From positions 123,926 through 187,925 of the forward strand of contig NZ_JOIR01000019.1 of assembly GCF_000720115.1 (NCBI RefSeq): a DNA stretch of 64,000 nucleotides, written 5' to 3'. The DNA is from Streptomyces sp. NRRL F-2580. Its GTDB lineage: Bacteria; Actinomycetota; Actinomycetes; Streptomycetales; Streptomycetaceae. The translations under genes and the position numbers were made by a program. The notes under the pieces are model-generated. The model made no database searches and had not been told where the DNA came from. It worked only from the letters and a program-made list of their open reading frames with translations. This document shows, one piece after another, positions 1 to 9,138 of the stretch. Position 1 is the stretch's first letter, and every line of letters begins with the position of its first letter.

Positions 1-1160
1 TTGGCCTTCCAGGCGTCCCAGGTCAGGTTCCACTCGCCGTAGCCGTTGCCGATGTCGGCGTTGCCCTTGGAGCCCGAGCCCACGACCTCGAAGGGGTCAC
101 CGATCTGGGACTGCGCGAAGAAGCCCTTGGCGTCGGCGTCGCTCATCCCCACGCAGCCGGAACTGCTGTTGGCGCGGCCGAAGTTGGCGGAGTTCCACGG
201 AGCGGCGTGCGCGTACATGCCGGACCAGGTGAGCCGCATCGAGTAGTCGACCATCTTGTCGTAGGCGTCGTCCAGGCCCACCGTCTGGGAGTCCATCCGG
301 ATGGTGCCCTCCTTCGTCATGATCACCATCTTCCCGGACCAGGACGCCTTCTTGCCGCCGGGAGTGCCGGCCGAGATCGGGATCGTCTTCTGCGCCTGGC
401 CGTCCTCGGTCACCGCCAACTTCTTGGTGTCGAGGCTGACCTCGATCCGACGGTCCTTGCCGATCTTGAACTCGGTGTTGTAGTCCTTGGCGAACAAGCC
501 GCCGCCCTTACCGGAGTCCACGCCGTTCAGGTTCATCTCGACCTTCACGTCCGTGCCCGACTTCCAGTACTCCTTGGGCCGCCAGTCGACGCGGTCGTTG
601 CCGGAGTAGTCCTTGATCCAGCCCCAGGAACCCTCGGTGTTGTTCGAAGTGGTGACCTTGAGCTGCTTCTCCACCTCGGCCTTGTTCGCCACCGGGTTGT
701 CGAAGACGATCGAGACCGGCATCGCCACGCCCACCGTGCTGCCCTTGGGTATGTTGATCGAGACCTTGTTCACCTTGTCGGCGGCGCCGGTCTTGAACTG
801 CGTGGTGGCGCTCTGGCTCTCGGTGTTCTGGGCCTCGACCTTGTACTCCGAGCCGGGGGCCGCGTTGCGCTCCGAGGTCCAGGTCCTGCCGTCGTCGGCT
901 ATCTTCCCCGGCAGCTCCGCGCCCTTCGCGTCGGTCACCTTCACCTGGGCCAGCTTGCCTTCGGCGACGGTCACCGTGACGGGCTGGCCAGCCTTGACCT
1001 GATCGCCCGTGAGGTTCACCGAGACCGCCATGTCGGCCTTCGGCTTCATATCGGCCTTGCCCGACGCACCGCTCCCGCTGTCGCTCCCGCCCGAGCAGGC
1101 GGTCAGCGCGGCGGCCAGAAGTGCGGTACCCGCCATGGCGGTGCGGCGTGTGCGGCTCAA
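1..1160 (-). CDS. L,D-transpeptidase lipoprotein (C-terminus beyond window)
   Basis: Peptidoglycan 3-3 cross-linking enzyme of the YkuD family, predicted to sit on the outer face of the membrane as a lipoprotein. The TTG start at 1160 has GGGAGGGG a few bases upstream; a basic leader and lipobox ALTAC (Cys22) follow. About residues 40-240 look like two Ig-like domains typical of actinobacterial Ldt proteins, then the catalytic domain with a conserved HAAPWN stretch and the SSSGCVGM motif holding the nucleophilic Cys. The reading frame is open to base 1, so only the extreme C-terminus is missing. It is divergent from the FemX-type gene, another wall-building function. Family assignment is firm; the cross-link made is inferred. 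Confidence 0.93.
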   Translation of the reverse strand, partial: MSRTRRTAMAGTALLAAALTACSGGSDSGSGASGKADMKPKADMAVSVNLTGDQVKAGQPVTVTVAEGKLAQVKVTDAKGAELPGKIADDGRTWTSERNAAPGSEYKVEAQNTESQSATTQFKTGAADKVNKVSINIPKGSTVGVAMPVSIVFDNPVANKAEVEKQLKVTTSNNTEGSWGWIKDYSGNDRVDWRPKEYWKSGTDVKVEMNLNGVDSGKGGGLFAKDYNTEFKIGKDRRIEVSLDTKKLAVTEDGQAQKTIPISAGTPGGKKASWSGKMVIMTKEGTIRMDSQTVGLDDAYDKMVDYSMRLTWSGMYAHAAPWNSANFGRANSSSGCVGMSDADAKGFFAQSQIGDPFEVVGSGSKGNADIGNGYGEWNLTWDAWKA

Positions 1161-1185
1161 CGTAAACCCCTCCCAAGAATTAACC

Positions 1186-1219
1186 GTTCGCAAACCTGGA
1201 TGCGAACAAGACGACTCTA
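1186..1219 (-). promoter_or_regulatory. Inverted repeat and -10-like box upstream of the L,D-transpeptidase
   Basis: A 7-bp inverted repeat GTTCGCA/TGCGAAC (1186-1192 and 1201-1207, 8-bp spacer) lies just downstream of a -10-like TAGAGT (minus strand 1219-1214) in the leader of the transpeptidase gene. Its position near the likely transcript start suggests an operator or a short leader hairpin. The palindrome is seen directly; the promoter reading is an inference. Confidence 0.35.
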
Positions 1220-1388
1220 GGTTGCGCAATCCGCGGAAAATGTCGGTCCGCCGCTTGTGACATGGACCGCAGCAAAACGGTCACCGTCCGGTCACAATCG
1301 CCGCGCGGTCCGGTCATGGCCGACTGTGAGAGTCCTGTGCATCCCGACCCCGCCGCCCGCCCCGGACGTACAGGAAGGCCGAACAGCC

Positions 1389-2558
1389 ATGTGTGCACTG
1401 CTCGTGACCCCCGCCCAGCAGTACCGCGACCAGGACCGGGAGCTGACGGTGCGCACCCTGTCCGACGTCGAATACCAGGCGTTCCTTTCCCGGCACGGGC
1501 GGGCCAGCTTCCTCCAGTACCCGTCCTGGGCCGCAGTAAAGGACCTTTGGCGGTCGGAAAAGGTCGGATGGCACTACCCCGGCGGAGAAATAGAAGGCGC
1601 CGGTCTCGTTCTCTACCGGCAATTCCCCGGCACCCGGAAATACTTCGCCTACCTTCCCGAGGGTCCCGTCGCGGACTGGTCCGACCCGCGCATCGACCGC
1701 TGGCTGAACCCCCTCATGCGCCACATGCGCTCCGCCGGCGCCTTCGCCGTCCGCATCGGCCCCACCCCCGCCTACCGCCGCTGGGACGCGGCCACCGCCA
1801 AGGCCGGGACCGGGACCGGCCGGCAGATATCCGACGTGCTCGCCACCGAGGTCGACCCGGTGGGCGCCGCCCTCGCCGACCGGCTGCGCACCCGCGGCTG
1901 GAAGCGGTGCGGCGGTGAGGACGACGGCGACGCCCAGCCCCGCCACGTCTTCCGCGTGCCGCTGGCCGACCGCTCCCTGGACGACCTGTGGTCGGGCCTG
2001 AACCAGGAGTGGCGGCGCAACGTGCGCAAGGCCGCGAAGGCCGGCGTGGAGACGGTCCTCGGTACCTCCGCCGACCTGCCCGAGTTCTACCGGCTGTTGC
2101 GCATCACCGAGGAGCGCGACGGCTTCCGGCTCGGCCGCTCCCTCGCGTACTACGAGCAGCAGTACCGGGTCCTGAACGCGGAGCAGCCCGGCCGCATGCG
2201 CCTCTACCTGGGCATCCACCGGGGCGAGATCCTCGCCGCCCACACGATGATCGTCGCCGGGAAGCGGGTCTGGTACCAGACCGGCGCCTCCGCCGACCAC
2301 CGGCGCGAGGTGCGTCCCAGCAACGCCCTGCAGTGGCGCATGATGTGCGACGCACACGCCCTCGGCGCGGAGGAGTACGACATGCGCGGGGTACCCTCCA
2401 CCCTTGACCCCGACGAACGTTCTTTCGGGCTGCTGCGCTGGAAGCTCGGCACCGGCGGGCAGGTCGTCGAAACGCTCGGCGAATGGGAGACCCCGATGGA
2501 CGGAGTGGCCAACACGGCGCTCTACAAGGCGTTCCAGGCCTACCTGGCGCGCCGGTGA
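1389..2558 (+). CDS. femX: FemX/FemABX-type lipid II amino-acid ligase
   Basis: Cytoplasmic aminoacyl-tRNA-dependent transferase of the FemABX (double GNAT fold) family, expected to add the bridging glycine to lipid II. The 389-residue length is normal. Family features include the FLQYPSWA region near the N-terminus, the Trp-rich NQEWRRNVRKA stretch and the C-terminal YDMRGVP...LLRWKLG block. The start at 1389 (MCALLVTP) is chosen over upstream in-frame starts because AGGAAGG lies about 10 bases before it and similarity begins there. The stop overlaps the GTG of the MurJ gene, so the two are probably translationally coupled: one builds, the other flips, the same precursor. Assignment to the Gly-adding FemX subgroup is inferred from the genus. 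Confidence 0.87.
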   Translation: MCALLVTPAQQYRDQDRELTVRTLSDVEYQAFLSRHGRASFLQYPSWAAVKDLWRSEKVGWHYPGGEIEGAGLVLYRQFPGTRKYFAYLPEGPVADWSDPRIDRWLNPLMRHMRSAGAFAVRIGPTPAYRRWDAATAKAGTGTGRQISDVLATEVDPVGAALADRLRTRGWKRCGGEDDGDAQPRHVFRVPLADRSLDDLWSGLNQEWRRNVRKAAKAGVETVLGTSADLPEFYRLLRITEERDGFRLGRSLAYYEQQYRVLNAEQPGRMRLYLGIHRGEILAAHTMIVAGKRVWYQTGASADHRREVRPSNALQWRMMCDAHALGAEEYDMRGVPSTLDPDERSFGLLRWKLGTGGQVVETLGEWETPMDGVANTALYKAFQAYLARR

Positions 2559-4222
2559 CGGCCACCGACGCCCGGCATACCGCCGCCGCGGCCGACGGCG
2601 GCCCGGCACCGGGCAAGACCTCGGTGCTGCGCAGCGGCGCGCTCATGGCGGCCGGCTCGGTCGTCTCCCGCGCCACCGGCTTCGTCCGCTCCGCCGTCGT
2701 CGTCGCCGCGCTGGGCGTCGGCATGCTCGGCGATGGCTACGCGGTGGCCAACACGGTCCCGAACATCATCTACATGCTGCTCGTCGGCGGCGCGCTCAAC
2801 GCCGTCTTCGTGCCCGAGCTGGTCCGGGCCGCCAAGGAGCACGAGGACGGCGGCGCGGCCTACACCGACCGCCTGCTGACCGCCTGCACGGCGGCGCTCG
2901 TCGCGCTCACCGCCGTGGCCGTCCTCGCCGCCCCGCTGATCATCTCGACGTACACCGACTACAGCGGGGCCCAGGAGAGCACCACCGTCGCGCTCGCCCG
3001 CTACTGCCTGCCGCAGATCCTCTTTTACGGGCTGTTCACCCTGCTCGGCCAGGTGCTGAACGCCCGCGGCCGGTTCGGCGCGATGATGTGGACCCCGGTC
3101 CTCAACAACTTCGTGATCATCGCCGTCTTCGGGCTGTTCCTGTACGTCTCCCACGACGCGACGGACGGCCTCACCGCCGGCGAGACGCGCCTGCTGGGCC
3201 TCGGCACCACCGCCGGCATCGTCGTCCAGGCCCTCGCCCTCGTCCCCTCGCTGCGCGCCGCCCGCTTCCGCTGGCGCCCCCGCTTCGACTGGCGCGGCAG
3301 CGGCCTCGGCCGCCCGCTGCGCAACGCGGGCTGGCTGGTCATGCTCGTCCTCACCAACCAGATCGCCTACTGGGTCGTCACCCGGCTCTCCACCACCGCC
3401 GGCGTCCAGGCCGACCTGGCCGGCCTCCCGGGCGCCGGGTACGCCGCCTACAGCAACGCCTACCAGCTGTGGATCGTCCCGCAGGGCATCATCACCGTCT
3501 CCCTCGTGACCGCCCTGATGCCCCGCATGAGCGCGGCCGCGTCCGACGGCGAACTCGCCACCCTGCGCGGTGACATCTCCTACGCGCTGCGCTCCAGTGC
3601 CGCCCTCGTCGTCCCCGCCGCCGCGCTCTTCGCCGCCCTCGCCCCGTGGGTGATGGGCAGCGTCTTCGAGTACGGCCGCACCGACGCCGCCGGCATCGAG
3701 GTCATGGCCGGCATGCTCATCGCCTTCGCCCCCGGCCTGGTCGCCTTCTCCGCGCAGTACGTGCTCTCGCGCGGCTTCTACGCCCTCTCCGACACCCGGA
3801 CCCCCTTCTTCCTGAACCTGGTCATCGCCGCGCTGAACGCCGGGCTGTCCGCCGCCGCCTACTTCCTGCTGTCCCCCCGCTGGGCGGTCACCGGCATGGC
3901 CGCGGCCTCCTCCGTCGCCTTCCTCGCGGGCGCCGCCGTGACCGCGTACACCCTCTCCCGCCGACTCGGCCCGCGCACGGGCACCCGTACCGAGCGGCGC
4001 GCCACGGCCGTGCGGACCCACCTGCGGCTCCTGGTCGCCTGCGCCCCGGCGGCCGCCGCGGCGTACGCCGCCGCCCGGGCCGCCGAAGGTCTCGGCGATT
4101 TCGCGGCGGTCGGCGCGGGAACCGCGGCCCTCGCTCTCGTCGTCGTCCTCCTCGCCGGGCCGTTGCACCTGACGGAGATCACCGACCTGCTGGACTCCCT
4201 GCGGCGAAAGGTCGGCCGATAG
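2555..4222 (+). CDS. murJ: MurJ/MviN-type lipid II flippase
   Basis: Polytopic membrane protein of the MOP/MurJ superfamily, 555 residues, with about 14 hydrophobic segments; exports lipid-linked peptidoglycan precursor. The N-terminal signature around SGALMAAGSVVSRATGFVR is diagnostic. The GTG at 2555 overlaps the previous stop as GTGA. A longer in-frame extension would lie inside the upstream gene and is rejected. Pairing with a FemX-type ligase supports a role in cell-wall precursor handling. Streptomycetes often carry more than one MurJ-like protein, so this may be an accessory rather than the essential copy. Confidence 0.88.
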   Translation: MTATDARHTAAAADGGPAPGKTSVLRSGALMAAGSVVSRATGFVRSAVVVAALGVGMLGDGYAVANTVPNIIYMLLVGGALNAVFVPELVRAAKEHEDGGAAYTDRLLTACTAALVALTAVAVLAAPLIISTYTDYSGAQESTTVALARYCLPQILFYGLFTLLGQVLNARGRFGAMMWTPVLNNFVIIAVFGLFLYVSHDATDGLTAGETRLLGLGTTAGIVVQALALVPSLRAARFRWRPRFDWRGSGLGRPLRNAGWLVMLVLTNQIAYWVVTRLSTTAGVQADLAGLPGAGYAAYSNAYQLWIVPQGIITVSLVTALMPRMSAAASDGELATLRGDISYALRSSAALVVPAAALFAALAPWVMGSVFEYGRTDAAGIEVMAGMLIAFAPGLVAFSAQYVLSRGFYALSDTRTPFFLNLVIAALNAGLSAAAYFLLSPRWAVTGMAAASSVAFLAGAAVTAYTLSRRLGPRTGTRTERRATAVRTHLRLLVACAPAAAAAYAAARAAEGLGDFAAVGAGTAALALVVVLLAGPLHLTEITDLLDSLRRKVGR

Positions 4223-4262
4223 CGGGAGGAAGCGCAACACAACGACTTGGCATACTGACCGG

Positions 4263-4946
4263 ATGCCACGTGTACTGCTGATCGAGGACGACCCGTCCAT
4301 CCGGGAGGGCGTGGGCCTGGGCCTGCGCCGCCGCGGCCACGAAGTGAGCTCCGCCGAGACCGGTGAGGAGGGGCTCGCCCTGATGGCGGGCTTCCGCCCG
4401 GAACTCGTCCTCCTCGACCTGATGCTGCCCGGCATGAACGGGGTGCAGGTGTGCCACCGCATCCGCGAGAACAGCGAGGTGCCGATCATCATGCTCACCG
4501 CGCGCGGCGACGACTTCGACATAGTCATCGGCCTGGAGGCCGGCGCCGACGACTACATCGTGAAACCCGCCCGCACCGAGGTCATCGAGGCCCGCATCAA
4601 GGCCGTACTGCGCCGGCTCAGCGACCCGGTGGGCACCCGCAACGAGATCGCGGTCCACGGCGAACTCGCCATCGACCGCGCCGGGCTGACCGTCGCCAAG
4701 AACGGCGAGCGCGTCGCCCTCGCCCCCAGCGAGATCAAGCTGCTGCTGCACCTGTCGGCCTCGCCCGAGCAGGTCTTCTCCCGCCAGCAGCTCCTCGAGT
4801 ACGTCTGGGACCACAGCTACCACGCCGACTCCCGGCTCGTGGACGCCTGCGTCCGCCGCCTGCGCCACAAGATCGAGGACCCCTCCGGCAGCCCCCGCTA
4901 CATACAGACCGTGCGCGGCTTCGGCTACCGCTTCGGTCCCCTGTAG
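4263..4946 (+). CDS. OmpR/PhoB-family response regulator
   Basis: 227-residue DNA-binding response regulator. Receiver domain (about 1-115) has the acidic pocket LLIEDD and the phospho-acceptor Asp52 in LVLLDLMLPG, plus the conserved Lys in DDYIVKPA. The winged-helix output domain (about 130-227) ends in the usual TVRGFGYRF. The histidine kinase starts 6 bases after its stop and a lipoprotein follows, the same three-gene arrangement as the Streptomyces AfsQ1-Q2-Q3 and Cse systems. Target genes are unknown; adjacency to wall genes makes envelope stress a plausible signal but that is inference. Confidence 0.92.
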   Translation: MPRVLLIEDDPSIREGVGLGLRRRGHEVSSAETGEEGLALMAGFRPELVLLDLMLPGMNGVQVCHRIRENSEVPIIMLTARGDDFDIVIGLEAGADDYIVKPARTEVIEARIKAVLRRLSDPVGTRNEIAVHGELAIDRAGLTVAKNGERVALAPSEIKLLLHLSASPEQVFSRQQLLEYVWDHSYHADSRLVDACVRRLRHKIEDPSGSPRYIQTVRGFGYRFGPL

Positions 4947-4952
4947 GCCGCG

Positions 4953-6398
4953 GTGCGACGCATAGCACCGCTCGGACTGCGCACCCGGCTGATAGCGGCC
5001 TTCCTGCTGGTCGCCGCGATCAGCGCGGTGACCACCGCCGCCCTGACCTACCAGCAGGCGCGCAACGCCATCCTCAAGCAGACCCAGGACACCGCGGTCA
5101 ACACCCTGCGGGACCAGGTCGAGCAGCAGGAGATCCGCCTCCCCCTCACCCAGCCGGAACTCCAGCGCATCGTCATCGAGCTCGGCAAGCGCGGCAAACC
5201 CCACCCGTGGATCATCTTCGGGGAGTACGGCGGCCTGCGCGTCTCCACCAACCCGGGCACGCCCACCTCCACCGTCATCACCGACGGCCTCCGCGAGAAG
5301 GTCCGCAACAACCAGTACGCCGCCTTCCAGCGCGCCGAGGACCAGCGCGGCAACCCGTGGCTCACGATCGGCGTCCCCGCCCTCTTCGAGCACAACGGCT
5401 ACACCGAGTCCACCGGGGCCGTCTTCTACGCCAGCGTCCCGCTCTCCACCGAGAAGCAGACCGTCGAAGCCATGGTCGAAGCCGCCCAGCAGGGCGCCGT
5501 CCCGGGGCTGGCCATCGCCATCGTCCCCGCGCTGCTGGCCGCCCGCAGCGTGCTGCGGCCGGTCCGCGACATGCGCCGGGCCGCTCAGCACCTCGGCCGC
5601 GGCCGCCTCGACACCCGCATCGAGGTCCGGGGCGCCGACGAACTCGCCGGTCTCGCCCGCACCTTCAACGAGACCGCCCGCGCCCTGGAGCAGTCCGTGC
5701 GCGAACTGCAGGACGCGGAGACCCGTGCCCGCCGCTTCGCCTCCGACGTCTCCCACGAACTGCGCACCCCGCTCGCCGGGATGCTCGCCGTGACCGAGGT
5801 CCTCGACGAGGACGCCTCGCGCCTCGACGCCGACACCGCCAAGGCCCTGCGCCTGGTCAGCGCCGAGACCGGCAAGCTCGCCGTCCTCGTCGAGGACCTG
5901 ATGGAGATCTCCCGCTTCGACGCCCGCGCCGCCGAACTCAACCTCGACGACGTGGACATCGCCGAAGCCGTGCGCAAGACCCTCGAACGACGGCACTGGG
6001 ACGACGAGCGCGTCGTCACCCGGCTGCCGGAGCGGGTGCGCGCCCGCCTCGACCCCCGCCGCTTCGACGTGGTCCTCGCCAACCTCGTGGGCAACGCCCT
6101 GCGGCACGGCGGCGCCCCCGTACGGATCACCGTACGGACCGCACCGGGCGCGGACGGCGAACGGCTGCTCATCGACGTCGCCGACAGCGGGCCCGGCATC
6201 GCCCCCGAGGTGCTGCCGCACATCTTCGACCGCTTCTTCAAGGCCGACGCGGCCCGGACCCGCTCCGCGGGCAGCGGCCTCGGACTCGCCATCACCCTGG
6301 AGAACGTGCGCCTGCACGGCGGCACCCTCCGGGCGGGCAACGGGCCCACCGGGGGAGCGCTCTTCACCCTCGACATGCCCCTGGAGGCCCGCGTATGA
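4953..6398 (+). CDS. Membrane sensor histidine kinase
   Basis: 481-residue partner of the upstream response regulator. TM1 lies about residues 10-30, an extracytoplasmic sensor of roughly 140 residues follows, TM2 about 180-200, then HAMP, a HisKA domain with phospho-acceptor His268 in SDVSHELRTPL, and an HATPase domain with N box (NLVGNALRHG), DSGPGI and GSGLGLAI. GTG start 6 bases after the regulator stop. The stop overlaps the next ATG as ATGA, so kinase and lipoprotein are coupled. The sensor region resembles no ligand-binding family I can name. Confidence 0.92.
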   Translation: MRRIAPLGLRTRLIAAFLLVAAISAVTTAALTYQQARNAILKQTQDTAVNTLRDQVEQQEIRLPLTQPELQRIVIELGKRGKPHPWIIFGEYGGLRVSTNPGTPTSTVITDGLREKVRNNQYAAFQRAEDQRGNPWLTIGVPALFEHNGYTESTGAVFYASVPLSTEKQTVEAMVEAAQQGAVPGLAIAIVPALLAARSVLRPVRDMRRAAQHLGRGRLDTRIEVRGADELAGLARTFNETARALEQSVRELQDAETRARRFASDVSHELRTPLAGMLAVTEVLDEDASRLDADTAKALRLVSAETGKLAVLVEDLMEISRFDARAAELNLDDVDIAEAVRKTLERRHWDDERVVTRLPERVRARLDPRRFDVVLANLVGNALRHGGAPVRITVRTAPGADGERLLIDVADSGPGIAPEVLPHIFDRFFKADAARTRSAGSGLGLAITLENVRLHGGTLRAGNGPTGGALFTLDMPLEARV

Positions 6399-6928
6399 GA
6401 GGGCGGAAGACGAGAGCCCGGGCCGGCGCGGCCACGGCCGCGCTGGCGGCCTGCGCCCTGCTGCTCACCGGCTGCGGGATCAAACGCACCGGGGTGATCG
6501 AGAGCGGCCACGCCGCCACCGTCAAGGTGCCCAACGGCACGAACGCCGCCGTCCTCTACTACGTCTCCAAGGAGGGCGACCGGCTCGTACCGGTCCCGTT
6601 CGCGATCAACCCCGAGTACACCCTCGCGCCCGTGCCGCTCGTGCGGCTGCTGCTGAACGGCCCCACCCCGCCCGCCCTGGAGGCCGGCCTCACCACGGCG
6701 CTGCCCCGGGTGCCCGACGGGCAGGAGCAGGCGGTGACCGTGACCGCGTACGTGCCGGACAAGGGGCTGACGGTCCACGTGCCGTTCGCCGTGGGCAGCC
6801 TCTCGGAGCTGGCCCGCAAGCAGCTGGTGTGCACCGTCGGCACCTCCGCCGTGGCGGACGTCGTCACCCAGGTCACCCTGCACGGCACCGACACCGTCCT
6901 CCCGGCCGCCGACTGCACCCAGCGGTGA
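6395..6928 (+). CDS. GerMN-domain lipoprotein of the two-component operon
   Basis: 177-residue exported lipoprotein: basic N-terminus, hydrophobic segment and lipobox LLLTGC (Cys27), then a GerMN/LpqB-like sporulation domain (about 60-165: PLVRLLLNGPTPPALEAG...). Translationally coupled to the histidine kinase (ATGA overlap). In AfsQ3/CseA-type systems the lipoprotein modulates the sensor, so a negative or accessory sensing role is likely; this is analogy, not shown by the sequence. Confidence 0.82.
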   Translation: MRGRKTRARAGAATAALAACALLLTGCGIKRTGVIESGHAATVKVPNGTNAAVLYYVSKEGDRLVPVPFAINPEYTLAPVPLVRLLLNGPTPPALEAGLTTALPRVPDGQEQAVTVTAYVPDKGLTVHVPFAVGSLSELARKQLVCTVGTSAVADVVTQVTLHGTDTVLPAADCTQR

Positions 6929-7009
6929 CGTGTGCGGCCGGCCCGCGGCCGGCCGCGTCGGCCGGCCGTACCCCTTGCGGGCGGGCCGCGCACCCGTCAC
7001 GGTGGCCCC

Positions 7010-8269
7010 ATGGATCACGCCGCGGACGTCCCGGACGTCTTCGACCCCCGGATCTACGCCGAGGGCATCCCGCACGACAGCTACCGGCTGCTGCGCGATC
7101 ACCATCCGGTGGCCTGGCAGCCGGAGCCGGAGATCCAGGGCTGGCCGGCGGGCCCCGGCTTCTGGGCCGTCACCCGGCACGCCGACGTCGTCCGCGTCCT
7201 GCGCGACCACCGGACGTACTCCTCCCGGCTCGGCGCCACCCAGATCCGCGACCCCGACCCGGCCGACCTGCCGTTCCTGCGGCGCACCATGCTCAACCAG
7301 GACCCACCGGAGCACGGCGGACTGCGCCGGCTCGTCTCCCGCGCCTTCACCCCGGCCCGCGTCGACGCCTTCGCCGGCCGGGTACGGGAACGCGCCCGCG
7401 CCCTGCTGGCCGCCGCGCGGGAGGGCGCCGAGGACGGCGCCGCCGACCTCGTGCGCACCGTCACCGACGAATACGCGCTGCTGAACCTCACCGACCTGCT
7501 GGGCGTCCCGGCCGCCGACCGCGCCCTGCTCCTGGAGTGGACCGTACGGATCATCGGCTACCAGGACCCCGAGGACGCCCCGGCGCCCGTGCCCGGCCCG
7601 GACGGCAAACCCCGCAACCCGCGCTCCCCGGCGCTGCTCGGCGAGATGTTCGCGTACGCCCGCGAACTGGCCGCCCACAAGGGCGCGCACCCCGGCGACG
7701 ACCTGATGACCGCCCTGGCCGAGGCCGGACTCGAACCGGCCGAACTGGAGATGTTCTTCTTCCTGCTGACCGTCGCCGGCAACGACACCGTGCGCAGCGC
7801 CGCCCCCGGCGGCCTGCTCGCACTGGCCCACGCCCCGGACGCCTACCGGCGGCTCGCCGGCGGACGGGTCCCCGTGGACCGGGCCGTCGACGAACTCCTG
7901 CGCGTCCACCCGCCGGTGCTCAGCTTCCGCCGCACCGCCGCCGTCGACACCGAACTGGCCGGGCGGCCGGTCCGGGCCGGGGACAAGGTGGTCGTCTTCC
8001 ACGCCTCCGCCAACCACGACGAGCGGGTCTTCACCGACCCCGCCCGCCTCGACCTCGGCCGGACGCCCAATCCGCACGTCTCCTTCGGGGACGGCCCGCA
8101 CGTCTGCCTCGGCGCCCACTTCGCCCGGCTCCAGCTGCGCATCCTCTACGAGGAGTGGTGCGCGTCCATGCCCGCGCCGGAACTCGCGGGCCCGCCCAGG
8201 CGGTTGGTGTCGAACTTCATCAACGGGATCACGCGGCTGCCGGTTCGGGTGTCCGGGCCGGCCCGGTGA
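7010..8269 (+). CDS. Cytochrome P450
   Basis: 419-residue soluble heme monooxygenase. Seen: I-helix oxygen-binding motif AGNDT, ExxR motif in DELLRVHPP, and heme loop FGDGPHVCLG with the thiolate ligand Cys366. Overall layout (long B-C region, AGNDTVRSA helix) resembles the CYP124/125/142-like steroid or lipid hydroxylases more than macrolide P450s, but substrate cannot be deduced. The start ATG at 7010 follows a GC-rich spacer; an in-frame start at 6932 would give a non-homologous arginine/proline-rich leader. No ferredoxin or reductase gene is adjacent. Its 3' end overlaps the convergent gene by 41 bases. Confidence 0.9.
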   Translation: MDHAADVPDVFDPRIYAEGIPHDSYRLLRDHHPVAWQPEPEIQGWPAGPGFWAVTRHADVVRVLRDHRTYSSRLGATQIRDPDPADLPFLRRTMLNQDPPEHGGLRRLVSRAFTPARVDAFAGRVRERARALLAAAREGAEDGAADLVRTVTDEYALLNLTDLLGVPAADRALLLEWTVRIIGYQDPEDAPAPVPGPDGKPRNPRSPALLGEMFAYARELAAHKGAHPGDDLMTALAEAGLEPAELEMFFFLLTVAGNDTVRSAAPGGLLALAHAPDAYRRLAGGRVPVDRAVDELLRVHPPVLSFRRTAAVDTELAGRPVRAGDKVVVFHASANHDERVFTDPARLDLGRTPNPHVSFGDGPHVCLGAHFARLQLRILYEEWCASMPAPELAGPPRRLVSNFINGITRLPVRVSGPAR

Positions 8270-8957
8270 CGTCCGCCACCAGCTCCGTGACGTCGGGCCC
8301 GTAGGCATCGGAGTTGATCACCTTCAGCATGAGGCAGAACGGCCCCTTGCCGTACTTGCGGGCCAGCCGCTCGTGGTGCCTGGCCAGGTAACGGGCCGCG
8401 GCCTGGTTGCTGATGGCGGTCTGCCCCGACAGCAGGAACACCGGCCGGGTGCCCTGATCCGTGGTCAGCCGCGCCAGCAGGACGTGCTCCACCTCCCCCT
8501 TCACCCAGCGGTACGCCTCCCCGCCGATCCGGATGGCCCCGCGGTCCGGATGCCCCGACGCGAGCCCCACGTCGGTCCGCACCCCCGGCAGCATGGAGGC
8601 CAGGTGCGCGGTCGTCCGCGCGTTGGAGGCCGGCCCGCCCACACAGAACTCGGCGCGCTCGCCGAAGCCCTGGCGGGCCCCGTCCTGGGTGACGATCTGG
8701 ACGGTCGCCCCGCAGTCCTTGATCAGGGAGGAGATCTCCAGCAGGGCGAACGCATCGTTGCGGTGCAGGGACGAATCGGTGCCGCCCATCTGCCGGTTGA
8801 CCACGAACAGACAGTCGGAGCCGGTCGGCAGGCCGAAGAAGGCCTGCTTGCGGCGCAGCGCGCGCCGCCAGAGGTAGGTGCGGGCGAACCAGCCGAGCCC
8901 GCCGCTGAGGGCGGTGGCTATCACCCCGAGCAGGATGTTGCGCACGTCGTCGTTCAT
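8229..8957 (-). CDS. Membrane-anchored conserved protein of unknown function
   Basis: 242 residues. One N-terminal hydrophobic segment (about 5-25) followed by basic residues (WRRALRRK) points to a cytoplasmic domain anchored by its N-terminus. The soluble part alternates hydrophobic strands and helices (DCLFVVNRQ, ATVQIVTQD, PVFLLSGQT), contains a GGPASNART motif, and ends in a strand-rich DVTELVADVT segment. This looks like a Rossmann-type domain; I do not recognise a named family. The start at 8957 is chosen because upstream in-frame sequence is Ala/Pro-rich filler. Convergent and overlapping with the P450 gene by 41 bases; no operon partner. Confidence 0.7.
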   Translation of the reverse strand: MNDDVRNILLGVIATALSGGLGWFARTYLWRRALRRKQAFFGLPTGSDCLFVVNRQMGGTDSSLHRNDAFALLEISSLIKDCGATVQIVTQDGARQGFGERAEFCVGGPASNARTTAHLASMLPGVRTDVGLASGHPDRGAIRIGGEAYRWVKGEVEHVLLARLTTDQGTRPVFLLSGQTAISNQAAARYLARHHERLARKYGKGPFCLMLKVINSDAYGPDVTELVADVTGPARTPEPAAA

Positions 8958-9138
8958 GCGCGGGATGCTAGCGCCGCGACCGCGGCACCGGGACACCCGG
9001 TGCGGAAGACCGCCGGCCCCGCCCGGAGCCCTGCCCGAAGCCCCGCCCGGGCCTGGGCCGACGGCGCGCCGCAAGGCGCCCTGACGGGGCGGGGGGCTCG
9101 GCGCTAGGCTCGGCGCCACGCTGCCACTGGAGGTCCGG

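Noticed and set aside
9000-9120. GC-rich repeats before ggt as a structured RNA
   Set aside because: Several CCCGCCCGG-like words but no consistent long stem; typical GC-rich spacer.
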